This document shows positions 49,701-55,734 of a stretch of DNA of 64,000 nt, one piece after another. The notes under the pieces were generated by a model that was given only the letters and a program-made list of their open reading frames with translations, had not been told where the DNA came from and ran no database searches. The DNA is from an uncultured Bacteroidales bacterium. GTDB taxonomy: Bacteria > Bacteroidota > Bacteroidia > Bacteroidales > UBA932. Each line of letters opens with the position of its first letter. Position 1 is the stretch's first letter. The stretch is taken from assembly GCA_947588835.1 (NCBI GenBank), contig CANPZS010000003.1, forward strand, positions 1 to 64,000, written 5' to 3'. The translations under genes were made by a program, and so were the position numbers.

Positions 49701-50096
49701 GGTGGCGAACTTGGAAGAGGCCGTCGAGATGACCACGGCCTCGCTGAGCATCTCGGCGTCATCCGACAACGAAGCGTTGAGGAAGTATGCTTCGGCGAGC
49801 TGGAGAGTGATGTCCGTGTAGGTGACATTGTTGAAGCCGAGGCAGCTTACCTCGACGGAGTAGGGACCGCCGGTGCGCATACCGTTGATGGAGAAACGGC
49901 CTTCGGCGTTGGTCACGGCATAGTACTGCGTGCCTGAAGGCGTGTGCACCGCGACGATCGCGGCTCCTGCGACAGGCTCGCCGTTCTTGTCGGCTACCCG
50001 GCCGCTGAGGGTTGATGTCGTCACCTGGGCAAAGGCAACGACGCCCGCAAACATGGTAATGAATGCGAGCATAACTTTTTTGAGTGTTTGTCTCAT
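46779..50096 (-). CDS. Oar-type TonB-dependent receptor (module A)
   Basis: 1105-aa outer-membrane receptor from Met at 50096 (MRQTLKKVMLAFITMFAGVVAFAQ signal). A carboxypeptidase-regulatory domain (~28-110), an Oar-like plug (TNITSRQITSLPTVSRSITD; FTVDGANFNNNFGLSDGLPGGG) and a large barrel ending GIKYLFN follow. No SusD neighbour. Its first 252 residues are identical to the receptor of module B, and the rest is mosaic, with long identical islands (e.g. KSKYGYDTGSWTDFPADENN) between divergent stretches. The ORF-track start at 50291 reads through the promoter region. Substrate unknown. Confidence 0.88.
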   Translation of the reverse strand: MRQTLKKVMLAFITMFAGVVAFAQVTTSTLSGRVADKNGEPVAGAAIVAVHTPSGTQYYAVTNAEGRFSINGMRTGGPYSVEVSCLGFNNVTYTDITLQLAEAYFLNASLSDDAEMLSEAVVISTASSKFATEKTGAATNITSRQITSLPTVSRSITDVTRLSPYGGNGMTFAGADGRTANFTVDGANFNNNFGLSDGLPGGGNPISIDAIEEMQVVISPYDVRQTNFIGGGVNAITKSGTNTFKGTAYVYHRNENMRGDTVDGEQIGGARAKDRTTTYGFTLGGPIVKNKLFFFVNAEYAVIPTIANRWQGSTNGVADPDNYISRTTKADLQRVSEFVKSKYGYDTGSWTDFPADENNTKLLARLDWNISDKHHLAFRYNYTLNNRWSATNATSMDGGTRMPGSRMSQYSMAFANAMYSQQNIVSTFSVDLNSRLSDKLSNQFLATYSKLDDVRGTNSDEFPFIDILDGDLTGGAGTNNYMALGYELFTWNNAVHNTVANIKDDLTYYAGAHKITGGVSFEYQMADNSYMRNGSGYYRYNSVSDFLNGATPEIVCLTYGNDGETAPAARVQFYKAGLYGQDEWNVSDRFKLTAGLRVDGLFFNNGDLMTNNAILQLSYYPKTHGYAEQHIDTGKWPSANLTLSPRVGFNWDVLGDKSLKVRGGTGLFSGRLPLVFFTNMPTNGGMVQYQAQINKSAAEKQGFSMDVFNGGLVTDANGKATLDALYQKLLQLGYPSTIRPEDGTVPSAVNGVDPKFKMPQVWKTSIAFDYSFPTSFPLSIEAEGIFNKTVNAVSISDWSIPNIGGFARFNGVDNRPLYPDSYRTGTKAFVLENTSKGYGWSASVTLNARPVDGLSLMAAYTHTVNKEVTGMPGSAAESAFTYVPTVEGPNYIQLHNSQYVTPDRFVASLTHDDKSGNHYSIIYETWRGGYNYSYMLANDMNGDGYNYDAIYVPTDEEVSSNQFRFVSNDDATRFMDYVHKDKYLSRHQGQYAEAYSVYNPWVHRIDLSYKHDFTVKIGKTTNTLQLNLDVKNVLNLFNSSWGVSKYLNPAIGSDARILKYEGVDADGYATFSTPASINGNTQTWTLNHALGQCWYASIGIKYLFN

Positions 50097-50159
50097 ATAA
50101 ATAAAGGTAAATATGAAATTGAATAGCTTCCTACCTAAAAGCGACGCGAATATACGACC
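49341..50159 (-). repeat. Long inverted repeat, arm A (receptor 5' region)
   Basis: Read on the minus strand, this matches 52354-53172 on the plus strand (paired coordinates sum to 102513). Identity is perfect over 359 bp (49786-50144) and nearly perfect beyond. The outer edge is the G of GGTCGTATATTCGC; beyond it the sequences differ completely. It covers the promoter -7 region, leader, signal peptide and plug of the receptor. Confidence 0.92.
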
Positions 50160-50175
50160 ATTTTTCGACAACAAA
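50147..50175 (-). promoter_or_regulatory. Putative promoter of receptor A at the repeat boundary
   Basis: On the minus strand TTTG (50172-50175), 17 nt, then TATATTCG (50147-50154). The -7 box is inside the inverted repeat; the -33 box is in the central segment and is not shared with side B at this spacing. A short AT-rich dyad (CGACAA...TTGTCG) overlaps the -33 region. Confidence 0.4.
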
Positions 50176-50294
50176 AAAAATTTTTGTCGCTTTTTATATG
50201 CCATATCGCCAAATGGCTGTATATGAGTGAAATATGTTTCAAAATAGGCTATCGAGGTCATATTCACCACGATGCGCGCGGCGGCACGCACCGT

Positions 50295-51551
50295 CTACCC
50301 GTAAAAGGCATCTTTGATCATGTCCACGGAGTCGAGCAGTTCCCAGCCGAAGAACTGAACTTCCTTCTCGACGGGCTTGCCGTTCTCCATCACGGTTACG
50401 GCCCGGCGGTAAGGCTTGCGCCCCATGTGGCCATAAGCCGCCGTAGGCTCGTAGATGGGGTTCTTGAGTCCGAACTTCTCTATGATTTTGGCGGGACGGA
50501 GGTCGAACAGTCCGCCTATCTTGGCGGCGATAGCGGCGTCATCCATGCCGTTGTGCGATGTTCCGTAGGTGTTTACGAATATGCTGACCGGCCTGGCGAT
50601 GCCTATCGCATAGGAAATCTGCACCAGCATTTCATCGGCTATCCCAGCCGCAACCATGTTCTTGGCTATGTAGCGCGCGGCGTATGCTCCGCTCCTGTCC
50701 ACCTTGGAGGCATCCTTGCCCGAAAAAGAGCCGCCGCCGTGCGCACCCTTGCCGCCGTAGGTGTCGACTATTATCTTGCGGCCGGTCAGTCCCGTATCCC
50801 CGTGCGGGCCGCCTATGACGAATTTGCCGGTAGGATTGACGTGCAGGATGAAGTCGTCCCTGAACAGCGCCGCAGTATCTGCCGGCAGCGTAGATTTCAG
50901 CTTGGGCAGCAATATGTTGCGCACGTCGTTGGCGATGCGTTCGTGCATGGCCTTGTCCGTGGCGAATTCATCGTGCTGGGTGGATATTACTATGGTGTGG
51001 ATGCGCACCGGCCTGCCCGTCTTTCCGTCATATTCTATGGTGAACTGCGACTTGGCGTCGGGACGCAGGTACGGCATCAGCTGCGGTTCGTTGCGGCGGA
51101 TGTCCGCCAGAATCATCAGGGCACGATGCGAAAGATAAAGCGGCAGCGGCATGTATTCCTCCGTATCACGGCAGGCATAGCCGAACATCATGCCCTGGTC
51201 CCCGGCTCCCTGTTCGTCGGCGTCGCCCCTCACCACTCCGCGGTTGATGTCCGGGCTTTGCTCGTGCAGGGCCGAAAGGACGCCGCAAGAATTGCCGTCG
51301 AACATATATTCCGCCTTGTCGTATCCTATCCTGTTGATCACCCGGCGCACGGTGCCCTGTATGTCGACATACGCGTCCGAAAGCACCTCGCCCATCACTA
51401 CGACCATGCCGGTGCTGCAGAAGGTTTCGCAGGCGACTTTGGACTCGGGGTCCCTGCGCAGAAATTCATCGAGTATGGCATCCGATATCTGGTCCGCCAC
51501 TTTATCCGGATGTCCCTCGGACACAGATTCTGAAGTGAACAAATAATTCAT
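50295..51551 (-). CDS. metK: S-adenosylmethionine synthetase
   Basis: Makes SAM from methionine and ATP. Motifs: FTSESVSEGHPDKVADQISD, the GAGDQG-type loop in ADEQGAGDQGMMFGYA, GGPHGDTGLTGRKIIVDTYGG and GGGSFSGKDASKVDRSGAYAARYIAKN. 418 aa, the longer Bacteroidota form. It is an essential-type gene lying inside a segment bounded by long inverted repeats and next to a DNA invertase. Its own promoter and leader (51552-51704) are also inside, so control should move with it. Confidence 0.97.
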   Translation of the reverse strand: MNYLFTSESVSEGHPDKVADQISDAILDEFLRRDPESKVACETFCSTGMVVVMGEVLSDAYVDIQGTVRRVINRIGYDKAEYMFDGNSCGVLSALHEQSPDINRGVVRGDADEQGAGDQGMMFGYACRDTEEYMPLPLYLSHRALMILADIRRNEPQLMPYLRPDAKSQFTIEYDGKTGRPVRIHTIVISTQHDEFATDKAMHERIANDVRNILLPKLKSTLPADTAALFRDDFILHVNPTGKFVIGGPHGDTGLTGRKIIVDTYGGKGAHGGGSFSGKDASKVDRSGAYAARYIAKNMVAAGIADEMLVQISYAIGIARPVSIFVNTYGTSHNGMDDAAIAAKIGGLFDLRPAKIIEKFGLKNPIYEPTAAYGHMGRKPYRRAVTVMENGKPVEKEVQFFGWELLDSVDMIKDAFYG

Positions 51552-51572
51552 GGCAATGCATCATTATTAAAA

Positions 51573-51594
51573 AGCTCCGCAGGAATGCGGAGCT
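51573..51594 (-). terminator. Terminator-like hairpin in the metK leader
   Basis: Minus-strand AGCTCCGC-ATTCCT-GCGGAGCT followed by TTTTTAATAATG, between the riboswitch and the metK start. Eight perfect base pairs plus a U tract make a convincing attenuator. The 5' foot (TTTTAGC, 51592-51598) is complementary to GCTAAAA (51614-51620) in the aptamer tail, which suggests a competing antiterminator. Confidence 0.7.
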
Positions 51595-51611
51595 AAAACT
51601 ACAATAATATA

Positions 51612-51660
51612 ATTTTTAGCATTTTTTTGTGTGGTTGCAAGCAGCCAAATCTATCCACAT
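51612..51660 (-). ncRNA. SAM-II-like riboswitch upstream of metK
   Basis: On the minus strand: 5-bp stem TGTGG/CCACA, a loop with GATTTGG...CTTGCAA directly before the 3' strand of the stem, then an A-rich stretch ending AATGCTAAAAA. The conserved bits (GAUUU, UUGCAA abutting P1, and GCUAAAAA) and their order match the SAM-II pseudoknot class as I recall it. Location in the leader of metK, a SAM-pathway gene, supports this. Covariance-model scoring was not possible here. Confidence 0.75.
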
Positions 51661-51672
51661 TCTTTTCGACGG

Positions 51673-51704
51673 CAAATATAGCCATTCCTTCCCTACAAAA
51701 CAAA
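51673..51704 (-). promoter_or_regulatory. metK promoter
   Basis: Minus strand: TTTG (51701-51704), 20-nt spacer, TATATTTG (51673-51680). It is one of the best Bacteroidota consensus matches in the window and predicts a ~115-nt leader holding the riboswitch. Confidence 0.65.
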
Positions 51705-51718
51705 TTGAAGCGGGCGCG

Positions 51719-52318
51719 TCACATGAAAGTTTTTATGAAACGGTGCACCGTGCTCCTGTCCACGCCGCATATGTCCGCGATGCGGCTTTTAGGCACGCCG
51801 GACTGCAGCAGTTGCCTTATCTGCTCTCTTTTGGGATAAAGCTTGTACTTTGACGCATCGCTTTTCCGCCCCTTGGGCCGTCCGAGCACCTGTCCCTCGG
51901 CCTTTTTCCTGCAAAGGGCCTCCTTGGTCCGCTGGCTTATCAGGTTGCGTTCTATCTCAGCCGACAGCCCGAACGCAAACGCAAGCACCTTGCTCTGGAT
52001 GTCCTCGCCGAGACGATACCCATCCTTCACCGTCCACACCCGGCAGCCTTTGGTCATGCACAGATTCAGAATCTCCATGATCATGAACAAATTGCGTCCG
52101 AGGCGCGACAGCTCGGCACATATTATAAGGTCGTCTTCGCCTACCCTGTCCAACAATTTCCCGAGCGCCCGCTTGGCGTACGCCGTCGTCCCGCTGATGG
52201 TCTCCTCTATCCATCCGTCTATCGCAAGACCTTCCTTCCTGCAGAACTTCATAATTTCAAACCTTTGATTTTCAACAGTCTGTTTGTCACTGCTAACTCT
52301 TATGTATCCGTAGATCAT
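51719..52318 (-). CDS. Mpi-like serine site-specific recombinase (DNA invertase)
   Basis: 199-aa serine recombinase of the resolvase/invertase family. Catalytic motif YGYIRVSSDKQTVENQ (nucleophile Ser at 9-10), ELSRLGRN (active-site Arg residues), FGLSAEIERNLISQRTKEAL (dimer helix) and a C-terminal helix-turn-helix (GVPKSRIADICGVDRSTVHRFI). It closely resembles Bacteroides Mpi, the master invertase of phase-variable promoters. The start is Met at 52318; the ORF-track extension runs into the repeat. It lies between two inverted copies of a receptor 5' end, the likely substrate. The promoter box is TATATTTG at 52345-52352. Confidence 0.9.
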   Translation of the reverse strand: MIYGYIRVSSDKQTVENQRFEIMKFCRKEGLAIDGWIEETISGTTAYAKRALGKLLDRVGEDDLIICAELSRLGRNLFMIMEILNLCMTKGCRVWTVKDGYRLGEDIQSKVLAFAFGLSAEIERNLISQRTKEALCRKKAEGQVLGRPKGRKSDASKYKLYPKREQIRQLLQSGVPKSRIADICGVDRSTVHRFIKTFM

Positions 52319-52344
52319 TGTATGACAATTTGTAATTAATGCGT

Positions 52345-52352
52345 CAAATATA
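52345..52352 (-). promoter_or_regulatory. -7 box of the invertase gene, overlapping the dyad
   Basis: Minus-strand TATATTTG, an exact match, 27 bp before the invertase ATG. It overlaps the left arm of the dyad at 52347-52364, so a bound recombinase would cover its own promoter. Confidence 0.5.
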
Positions 52353-52364
52353 CGGTCGTATATT
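52347..52364. other. Candidate invertase crossover site, side B
   Basis: AATATACG-GT-CGTATATT: two perfect 8-bp arms around a 2-bp asymmetric centre, the architecture of serine-invertase sites. The shared inverted repeat starts at the last base of the left arm (52354). On side A the equivalent site (50149-50166, minus strand) keeps the GT centre and right arm, but its left arm matches only at 4 of 8 positions. Confidence 0.55.
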
Positions 52365-53172
52365 CGCATCGCTTTTAGGTAGGAAGCTATTCAATTTCAT
52401 ATTTACCTTTATTTATATGAGACAAACACTCAAAAAAGTTATGCTCGCATTCATTACCATGTTTGCGGGCGTCGTTGCCTTTGCCCAGGTGACGACATCA
52501 ACCCTCAGCGGCCGGGTAGCCGACAAGAACGGCGAGCCTGTCGCAGGAGCCGCGATCGTCGCGGTGCACACGCCTTCAGGCACGCAGTACTATGCCGTGA
52601 CCAACGCCGAAGGCCGTTTCTCCATCAACGGTATGCGCACCGGCGGTCCCTACTCCGTCGAGGTAAGCTGCCTCGGCTTCAACAATGTCACCTACACGGA
52701 CATCACTCTCCAGCTCGCCGAAGCATATTTCCTCAACGCTTCGCTGTCGGATGACGCCGAGATGCTCAGCGAGGCCGTGGTCATCTCGACGGCTTCTTCC
52801 AAGTTCGCCACCGAGAAGACCGGCGCGGCTACCAACATCACCAGCAGGCAGATCACTTCGCTGCCCACCGTCAGCCGCAGCATCACGGACGTGACACGTC
52901 TCTCTCCCTACGGAGGAAACGGCATGACCTTCGCAGGCGCCGACGGACGTACCGCCAACTTCACCGTGGACGGAGCCAACTTCAACAACAACTTCGGTCT
53001 GAGCGACGGCCTGCCCGGCGGCGGCAACCCGATCTCCATCGACGCCATCGAGGAAATGCAGGTAGTTATCTCGCCCTACGACGTCCGTCAGACCAACTTC
53101 ATAGGCGGCGGCGTGAACGCCATCACCAAGTCTGGCACCAACACTTTCAAGGGAACGGCTTACGTATATCAT
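52354..53172 (+). repeat. Long inverted repeat, arm B (receptor 5' region)
   Basis: Counterpart of 49341-50159. There is one mismatch at 52368, then 359 bp identical (52369-52727), then scattered mostly silent differences to about 53172, after which the genes diverge. The two arms enclose 2.2 kb with metK and the invertase gene. Confidence 0.92.
52359..52366 (+). promoter_or_regulatory. -7-like box of receptor B
   Basis: TATATTCG in the repeat, same as on side A. The nearest upstream TTTG (52329-52332) is 26 nt away, longer than the usual 19-21, so this promoter may be weak or off in the present orientation. Confidence 0.35.
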
Positions 53173-55719
53173 CAAAACGAGAACATACAGGGTGACGCAG
53201 TGTACGGCGAACAGATTTCCGGCGCAAGGGCCAAGGACCGCACAACCACCTACGGATTCACTCTCGGCGGCCCTATCGTGAAGAATAAATTGTTCTTCTT
53301 TATCAACGCAGAAATGGTGAAAATACCCACCGTAGTAAACCGTTGGAGAGGTTCCGAGGACGGAGAAGCGGACGAGACCAATTATGTATCCCGTACGAGT
53401 ATTGAGGATCTACAGGCAGTTTCTGAATTCGTAAAGTCCAAATACGGCTACGACACGGGTTCCTGGACCGACTTCCCCGCCGACGAGAACAACACCAAGC
53501 TCCTCGCCCGCCTCGACTGGAACATCAGCGACAAGCATCATCTCGCTTTCCGCTATAACTACACGAACAATTTTTCATGGAGTTCTCCGAATGCTACTTC
53601 TATGGACGGAGGCACACGTTCTGCCTATAGCCGTATGTCCTTGTATTCCATGTCATTCGCGAATTCGATGTATTCAATGAAGAATCTCGTGAGCACGTTC
53701 TCTCTTGATCTAAACAGCCGACTGAGCGACAAACTTTCCAACCAGTTCCTCGCCACCTATTCCAAGCTTGACGATGTCCGCGGATCCAATTCCGACGAAT
53801 TCCCGTTCATTGACATCCTCGACGGTTCCGATGATGTGAACAACTATATGGCCCTCGGCTACGAACTTTTCACCTGGAATAATGCGGTGCACAATACGGT
53901 ATGGAACATCAAGGACGACCTCACTTATTATGCAGGGAATCATAAGATTACCGGAGGCGTCAGTGTGGAATACCAGATGGCAGACAACGCCTATATGCGT
54001 AACGGTACGGGATATTACCGCTACAAATCCGTGGATGACTTCCTTCATGGCGAAACTCCCGAAGTCGTCTGCCTCACCTACGGATACGACGGTGAAACCA
54101 ATCCCGCCGCACGCGTGCAGTTCTACAAGGCTGGCATCTACGGCCAGGACGAATGGAATGCCAGCGACCGCTTCAAACTTACCGCCGGCCTGCGCATCGA
54201 CGGACTGTTCTTCAACAACAACGACCTGATGACCAACAACGCCATTCTCCAGCTCAACTATTATCCCAAGTCCTATGGAAACGCGGAAACGCATATTGAC
54301 ACCGGCAAGTGGCCTTCCGCAGGCATTACCTTATCTCCTCGCATCGGCTTCAACTGGGACGTCCTCGGCGACAAGTCGCTCAAGGTACGCGGCGGTACCG
54401 GACTCTTCTCCGGACGTCTCCCGCTCGTGTTCTTCACCAACATGCCCACCAACAGCGGTATGGTACAGTTCCAAGCCCAGATAAACAGCAAGGAAGCAGA
54501 AGAAAAAGGCTTTGACATGACAGCCTTTAAAGGAGGTCTCGTAACCGACGCCGACGGCAAAGCGACTATAAAAGCCTTATATGACAGACTCATCAGTCTC
54601 GGATATCCCGAAACAATATCTCCTGAAGACGGTGAAGTCCCTTCATCCATTTCCGCAGTGGATCCAAAATTCAAGATGCCGCAGGTATGGAAGACATCCA
54701 TTGCGGTGGATTATTCGTTCCCCACGTCATTCCCATTCTCCGTCACGGCAGAAGGAATATTCAACAAGACGATAAACGGCGTATCCGTTTCCGACTGGAG
54801 CATGCTGCCCGTAGAAGGATACACACATTGGAAAGGCGCGGACAACAGACCTATCTATCCATCCAACTTCCGCACCACTACCAAAGCATTCGTACTTGAG
54901 AACACATCCAAGGGCTATGGCTGGTCAGCCAGCGTCACTCTCAACGCCCATCCGATCGACGGCTTGGGACTCATGGCGGCATACACCCATACAGTAAGCA
55001 AAGAGGTGACCGGCATGCCCGGCTCGGTAGCCGAATCTGCATTCACTTATGTGCCCACAAGCCATGGTCCCAACTACATAAAGCTCCACAATTCGCAATA
55101 TGTGACTCCGGATCGCTTTGTAGCATCAGCAACCATTGATGACAAGAGCAACAACCACTTCAGTGTCATCTACGAAACTTGGCGAGGCGGATACAGCTAC
55201 TCTTATATGTTGGCGAACGACATGAACGGTGACGGATATGGCTATGACGCCCTTTATATTCCTACTGACGAGGAGGTATCCTCCAACCAGTTCCGCTTCG
55301 TCAGCAACGACGACGCCACCCGGTTCATGGACTATGTCCACAAGGACAAATACCTGAGCAGGCATCAGGGCCAATATGCTGAACCTTACAGTGTATACAA
55401 CCCGTGGGTGCACAGAATAGATCTCAGTTACAAACACGATTTCAAAGTCAAGACTGGCGGCAGCACGAATATTCTCCAACTCAGTTTTGACCTAAAGAAC
55501 CTGCTGAACCTGTTCAATTCGAGCTGGGGCGTAAGCAAGCAGATCAATCCTGATATCACCGAGGCCAGAATTCTCAAGTATGAAAATACCGATGCCGACG
55601 GTTACCCTGTATTCTCAACTCCTAAAAAAGTTAATGGGGACCTCAAGACATTCACTCCGGTCTATTCGCTTGGCCAATGCTGGTATGCCTCTGTCGGGAT
55701 AAAATATATGTTCAACTAA
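52417..55719 (+). CDS. Oar-type TonB-dependent receptor (module B)
   Basis: 1100-aa paralogue of the module A receptor, from Met at 52417. Same signal peptide, regulatory domain and plug (residues 1-252 identical). The barrel is mosaic: divergent blocks (IPTVVNRWRGSEDGEADETN versus the A version) alternate with near-identical DNA, such as 53437-53560 and 55275-55370. The divergent blocks lie in barrel segments, which probably include surface loops. It ends GIKYMFN. Followed after 15 bp by its lipoprotein partner. Substrate unknown. Confidence 0.88.
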   Translation: MRQTLKKVMLAFITMFAGVVAFAQVTTSTLSGRVADKNGEPVAGAAIVAVHTPSGTQYYAVTNAEGRFSINGMRTGGPYSVEVSCLGFNNVTYTDITLQLAEAYFLNASLSDDAEMLSEAVVISTASSKFATEKTGAATNITSRQITSLPTVSRSITDVTRLSPYGGNGMTFAGADGRTANFTVDGANFNNNFGLSDGLPGGGNPISIDAIEEMQVVISPYDVRQTNFIGGGVNAITKSGTNTFKGTAYVYHQNENIQGDAVYGEQISGARAKDRTTTYGFTLGGPIVKNKLFFFINAEMVKIPTVVNRWRGSEDGEADETNYVSRTSIEDLQAVSEFVKSKYGYDTGSWTDFPADENNTKLLARLDWNISDKHHLAFRYNYTNNFSWSSPNATSMDGGTRSAYSRMSLYSMSFANSMYSMKNLVSTFSLDLNSRLSDKLSNQFLATYSKLDDVRGSNSDEFPFIDILDGSDDVNNYMALGYELFTWNNAVHNTVWNIKDDLTYYAGNHKITGGVSVEYQMADNAYMRNGTGYYRYKSVDDFLHGETPEVVCLTYGYDGETNPAARVQFYKAGIYGQDEWNASDRFKLTAGLRIDGLFFNNNDLMTNNAILQLNYYPKSYGNAETHIDTGKWPSAGITLSPRIGFNWDVLGDKSLKVRGGTGLFSGRLPLVFFTNMPTNSGMVQFQAQINSKEAEEKGFDMTAFKGGLVTDADGKATIKALYDRLISLGYPETISPEDGEVPSSISAVDPKFKMPQVWKTSIAVDYSFPTSFPFSVTAEGIFNKTINGVSVSDWSMLPVEGYTHWKGADNRPIYPSNFRTTTKAFVLENTSKGYGWSASVTLNAHPIDGLGLMAAYTHTVSKEVTGMPGSVAESAFTYVPTSHGPNYIKLHNSQYVTPDRFVASATIDDKSNNHFSVIYETWRGGYSYSYMLANDMNGDGYGYDALYIPTDEEVSSNQFRFVSNDDATRFMDYVHKDKYLSRHQGQYAEPYSVYNPWVHRIDLSYKHDFKVKTGGSTNILQLSFDLKNLLNLFNSSWGVSKQINPDITEARILKYENTDADGYPVFSTPKKVNGDLKTFTPVYSLGQCWYASVGIKYMFN

Positions 55720-55734
55720 TTGATTGAAAATCTT

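Noticed and set aside
46833-49937. A 1034-aa plus-strand ORF antisense to receptor A
   Set aside because: It is a shadow frame: a high-GC gene leaves few stops on the opposite strand. The minus-strand frame has signal peptide, plug and barrel motifs; this one has none.
50161-50190. AT-rich dyad CGACAA...TTGTCG as a metK terminator
   Set aside because: In the metK direction it is followed by A residues, not T, and it overlaps the putative -33 region of receptor A. A regulatory or invertase-related role is as likely.
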